Source: Brachionus rotundiformis (lineage: Eukaryota; Rotifera; Eurotatoria; Ploima; Brachionidae). Taken from it: 64,000 bases of DNA. Made by a program: the position numbers and the translations under genes. The notes below the pieces were generated by a model. It did not search any database. It saw only the letters and a program-made list of their open reading frames with translations, and was not told the origin of the DNA. The DNA is taken from positions 3,627,961 to 3,691,960 of the forward strand of contig JAESIW010000137.1 of NCBI GenBank assembly GCA_016802295.1. Reading direction: 5' to 3'. Positions 61,683 to 64,000 of this stretch are shown here, one piece after another (position 1 is the first letter of the stretch; each line of letters opens with the position of its first letter).

Positions 61683-64000
61683 ATGAGATTCAAATTTAGT
61701 TATCTATTTGATTTGAACGCTTTATTTGGCCAATTTGTCACATCTTTTTATGGAACAATCAAATTTTCCTTAGTTATATATTTATACATGTGCTTTTTTA
61801 TTGATTCTAGATTAGGCTCAGATACCAAAAAAAGTAAGTTTGGAATATTCCTGTATCAAATTTATTGCTAATATTGATAGATTTCTAGCTTATAATAATC
61901 AATGATTAATTATTTGCTATTGCTTTTTGCAATTTTAAATAAACGTTTTAAAAAAATTAATTACTTATTCCTCGATATATATTCATTAAACTATGATACC
62001 TATTTTCTTTAATATTTTGATTTAAAAAAAAGGTTCTGCACTTAGCCAAATAGAATTAATTAATACAAAACAAAGACCAAATTCATCCGGTAATAGTACT
62101 AGCCGTAATCAAAACTTAATAGATGCCAATATTAATAAAATAGATACAAATTTTTTTCATATATACGCATTCGAGCGTAGTTTTAAGCTAAGCTTGATAC
62201 TAAATCAAAACGGGATATATTTATCACCTGATTTATGGTTCAATCAACAAAATAGTAAAGTAGATAACATTTCAGCAAATTCCAATTCACCATATTCAAA
62301 TTGTCTTTACAATGGATACGTCGACAATCAAATTGATTCTTTATTGTTTTTAAATCTTTGTCATGGAGGCCGAATTGTAAGATTTTGAAATAGCTGGTAA
62401 TTTAATTTCTTATTATGTACATTTTTTAAAGAGTGGAAGCTTTATTATTAATGGTGAAGAATATTTTTTAGAACCAATAGAAGAATTTGATGCCAAATCT
62501 TATGAACTATATGAATTCTCATTTATTGACTTTGATAATAGTCTGCAACTCACCGAGATTCATATTCTTTTTAAAAAAAAATCCAATCAAACAATTTTTC
62601 ATAAAGCTTATGAATTCAGTGCTACCGAGGGTATAGAGCTTTTTTTTTATTTTTAAATGGATAATTAAAATCAGAAATTAAATTTATCTATTTAGTTAGA
62701 TCTTGAATTAATTTAACAAAAAAAAAATCTCTTTCGTTTGTATTCTGAATTCAAATGTACCTTTTAATTCATTTCATAAATAATATAAATTCAGATAAAA
62801 ATTTAATTTAAAAAATATGACATTCTGGAAAAAAAAATGCTAAAATAGATAAAAATGCAGTATTTAAAACTTTTTATGATCTATTCGTTCAATTAATCAT
62901 AAAATTTAGAAGCAAAAACTATATTTTATTTTTTATGCAAAATTCACTTTATTTCATTATGGTCTAGTTCATTTAGTTAATTTTCTTGAAATGTCAATGC
63001 ACCAAGTGTTTAAGAGACTTTATCAAAAAAACTCTGATTTTTTATTTAATTTATAATCAATCATCTATGGAAAAAAAACATATTAAATATATTTATTTAT
63101 AAATTTTAAGCTATTATAAATAAATAAATTTTATCTTTTTTCCAATTTTTAATTCGGAATAGTGAATATAAATAAAGAATAAAAATTGTATTTTAGTTAT
63201 TGAACCAGTTAAAATAAAACAAAATAATGCTAAGAAACGTCAAAAGAGAAGCAATTTCTTCCTCGACGTGGTCGATCGGAGAGTTTACTTAGAACTATTG
63301 GTAGTGGTAGATAAACAAATGCATGACTTCTATGGCGAAAATCTCAAAAATCACATTATCACACTTTTATTCATGACAACACAGCTATACCAGCATCCGA
63401 CTTTAATAAATCCAATCAGGGTCTACATAAGTGATATTATCTATGAGCATGAACTTGACGAGCCCAGCTACCGCGATGAAACTGTAAACTTTAGTTGAGT
63501 CTTTAAAATTTATAAACTCTATTGCCTTAATTTAAAGCTAAATAATCTTGGCAAAGAATGGGAAGCTGAAATATTGCTATCCAAATTTTGTAAATGGCAA
63601 TACAATTATAGAAAATGGAGAAAAATTAAAAAACAAATAGACGTGGCTATTCTAATTACAAAGTATTTTAATCAAAATTTCAATAAAAAATACTGATTTT
63701 AAATTGTAAATAAAAGACGAGATATTTGTAAGTCCAGAGATGTATGTGAGACACTAGGCATAGCTAGACTAAACCAAGTGTGTGTACCATATCAAAATTG
63801 TGCGGTAATTGAAGATTCTGGTCTCAATACTGCTTACACCATAGCTCATGAAATTGGCCATTTGTAAAGATTTTACTTTTTTGTGTCAATAAAATTAATA
63901 AATTTTATATAAATTATATAGACTGGGAATGAAACATGTTGATGAAGAACGATGCAAAAATTTGAACAATTCTGCTACACAAATGATGGCTGCTATGCTG
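61683..64000 (+). CDS. ADAMTS-like secreted metalloprotease (3' end off the window)
   Basis: Reprolysin-type zinc protease. Exons seen: 61683..61833, 62033..62376, 62432..62630, 63197..63483, 63538..63662, 63717..63863 and 63922 to the edge. Exon 1 supplies a hydrophobic signal segment (FSLVIYLYMCFFI). The propeptide has the M12B pattern NCLYNGYVDNQIDSLLFLNL with CHGG, then a furin-like RQKR in exon 4. The catalytic domain starts RRVYLELLVVVDKQMHDFYG and includes FCKWQ and DVAILIT, then conserved cysteines in RDICKSRDVCETLG and VCVPYQNC. The zinc site is HEIGHLLGMKHVDEERC: the three His and the Glu are intact, but the Asp that usually follows the third His is Val. The sequence ends near the Met-turn (ATQMMAAML). 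Thrombospondin repeats expected downstream would tell ADAMTS from other ADAMs. Confidence 0.88.

Noticed and set aside
1..64000. CRISPR arrays, bacterial operons, prophage or toxin systems
   Set aside because: The DNA is clearly eukaryotic with spliceosomal introns throughout; no direct-repeat arrays or phage genes are present.

Overview
The window is AT-rich nuclear DNA from a small-genome animal. Nearly every gene is split by GT...AG introns, most only about 40-100 bp long. Recognisable genes include DNA polymerase alpha, GNL1, TAPT1, SFI1, CDC73, ATF6, NUDT14, PEBP, PHYHD1, a TRPV channel, a matrix metalloproteinase, an ADAMTS protease, a cluster of ecto-nucleotide pyrophosphatase/phosphodiesterase (ENPP) genes and two pentameric ligand-gated channel subunits. 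The base composition, compact introns and spiralian-like channel family suggest a rotifer, most likely a monogonont such as Brachionus. That assignment is inference; no rRNA or mitochondrial marker is present. Exon boundaries were placed by hand from splice motifs, frame continuity and family similarity, and each complete model was checked to sum to a whole number of codons.

Layout. 0-7.3 kb: GNL1 (3' part off the left edge) and POLA1, both minus. 8.2-10.0 kb: TAPT1 (+), converging on a small cysteine-rich type I membrane protein (10161-11022, minus) made of five short exons. 11-16.3 kb: gene-poor, with two single-exon lineage-specific ORFs, one of them secreted. 16.3-21.4 kb: SFI1 centrin-binding protein (+, 13 exons). 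22-32.5 kb: four ENPP paralogues (one minus, three plus) with a coiled-coil, possibly RWD-domain kinetochore-like gene inserted among them. 32.7-36.1 kb: NUDT14 (+, intronless) converging on CDC73 (minus). 38.7-43.3 kb: ATF6 (+) and a small orphan (+). 43.6-45.8 kb: MMP (minus), apparently membrane-tethered. 47.3-53.4 kb: TRPV, PEBP and PHYHD1 (all +). 53.7-57.2 kb: tandem pentameric channel subunits (minus). 57.2-61.7 kb: gene-free. 61.7 kb to the right edge: ADAMTS (+), running off the window.

Nothing indicates operons; this is a mixed housekeeping and cell-surface neighbourhood. The most notable signals are: (i) a mosaic of near-identical tracts, introns included, between two inverted ENPP paralogues about 5 kb apart, which looks like gene conversion; (ii) two animal pentameric channel subunits that lack the Cys-loop cysteines, a visible signal peptide and a long M3-M4 loop, so they resemble prokaryotic channels; (iii) a candidate divergent KNL1/RWD-type protein; (iv) several short multi-exon orphan genes that a simple ORF scan misses.
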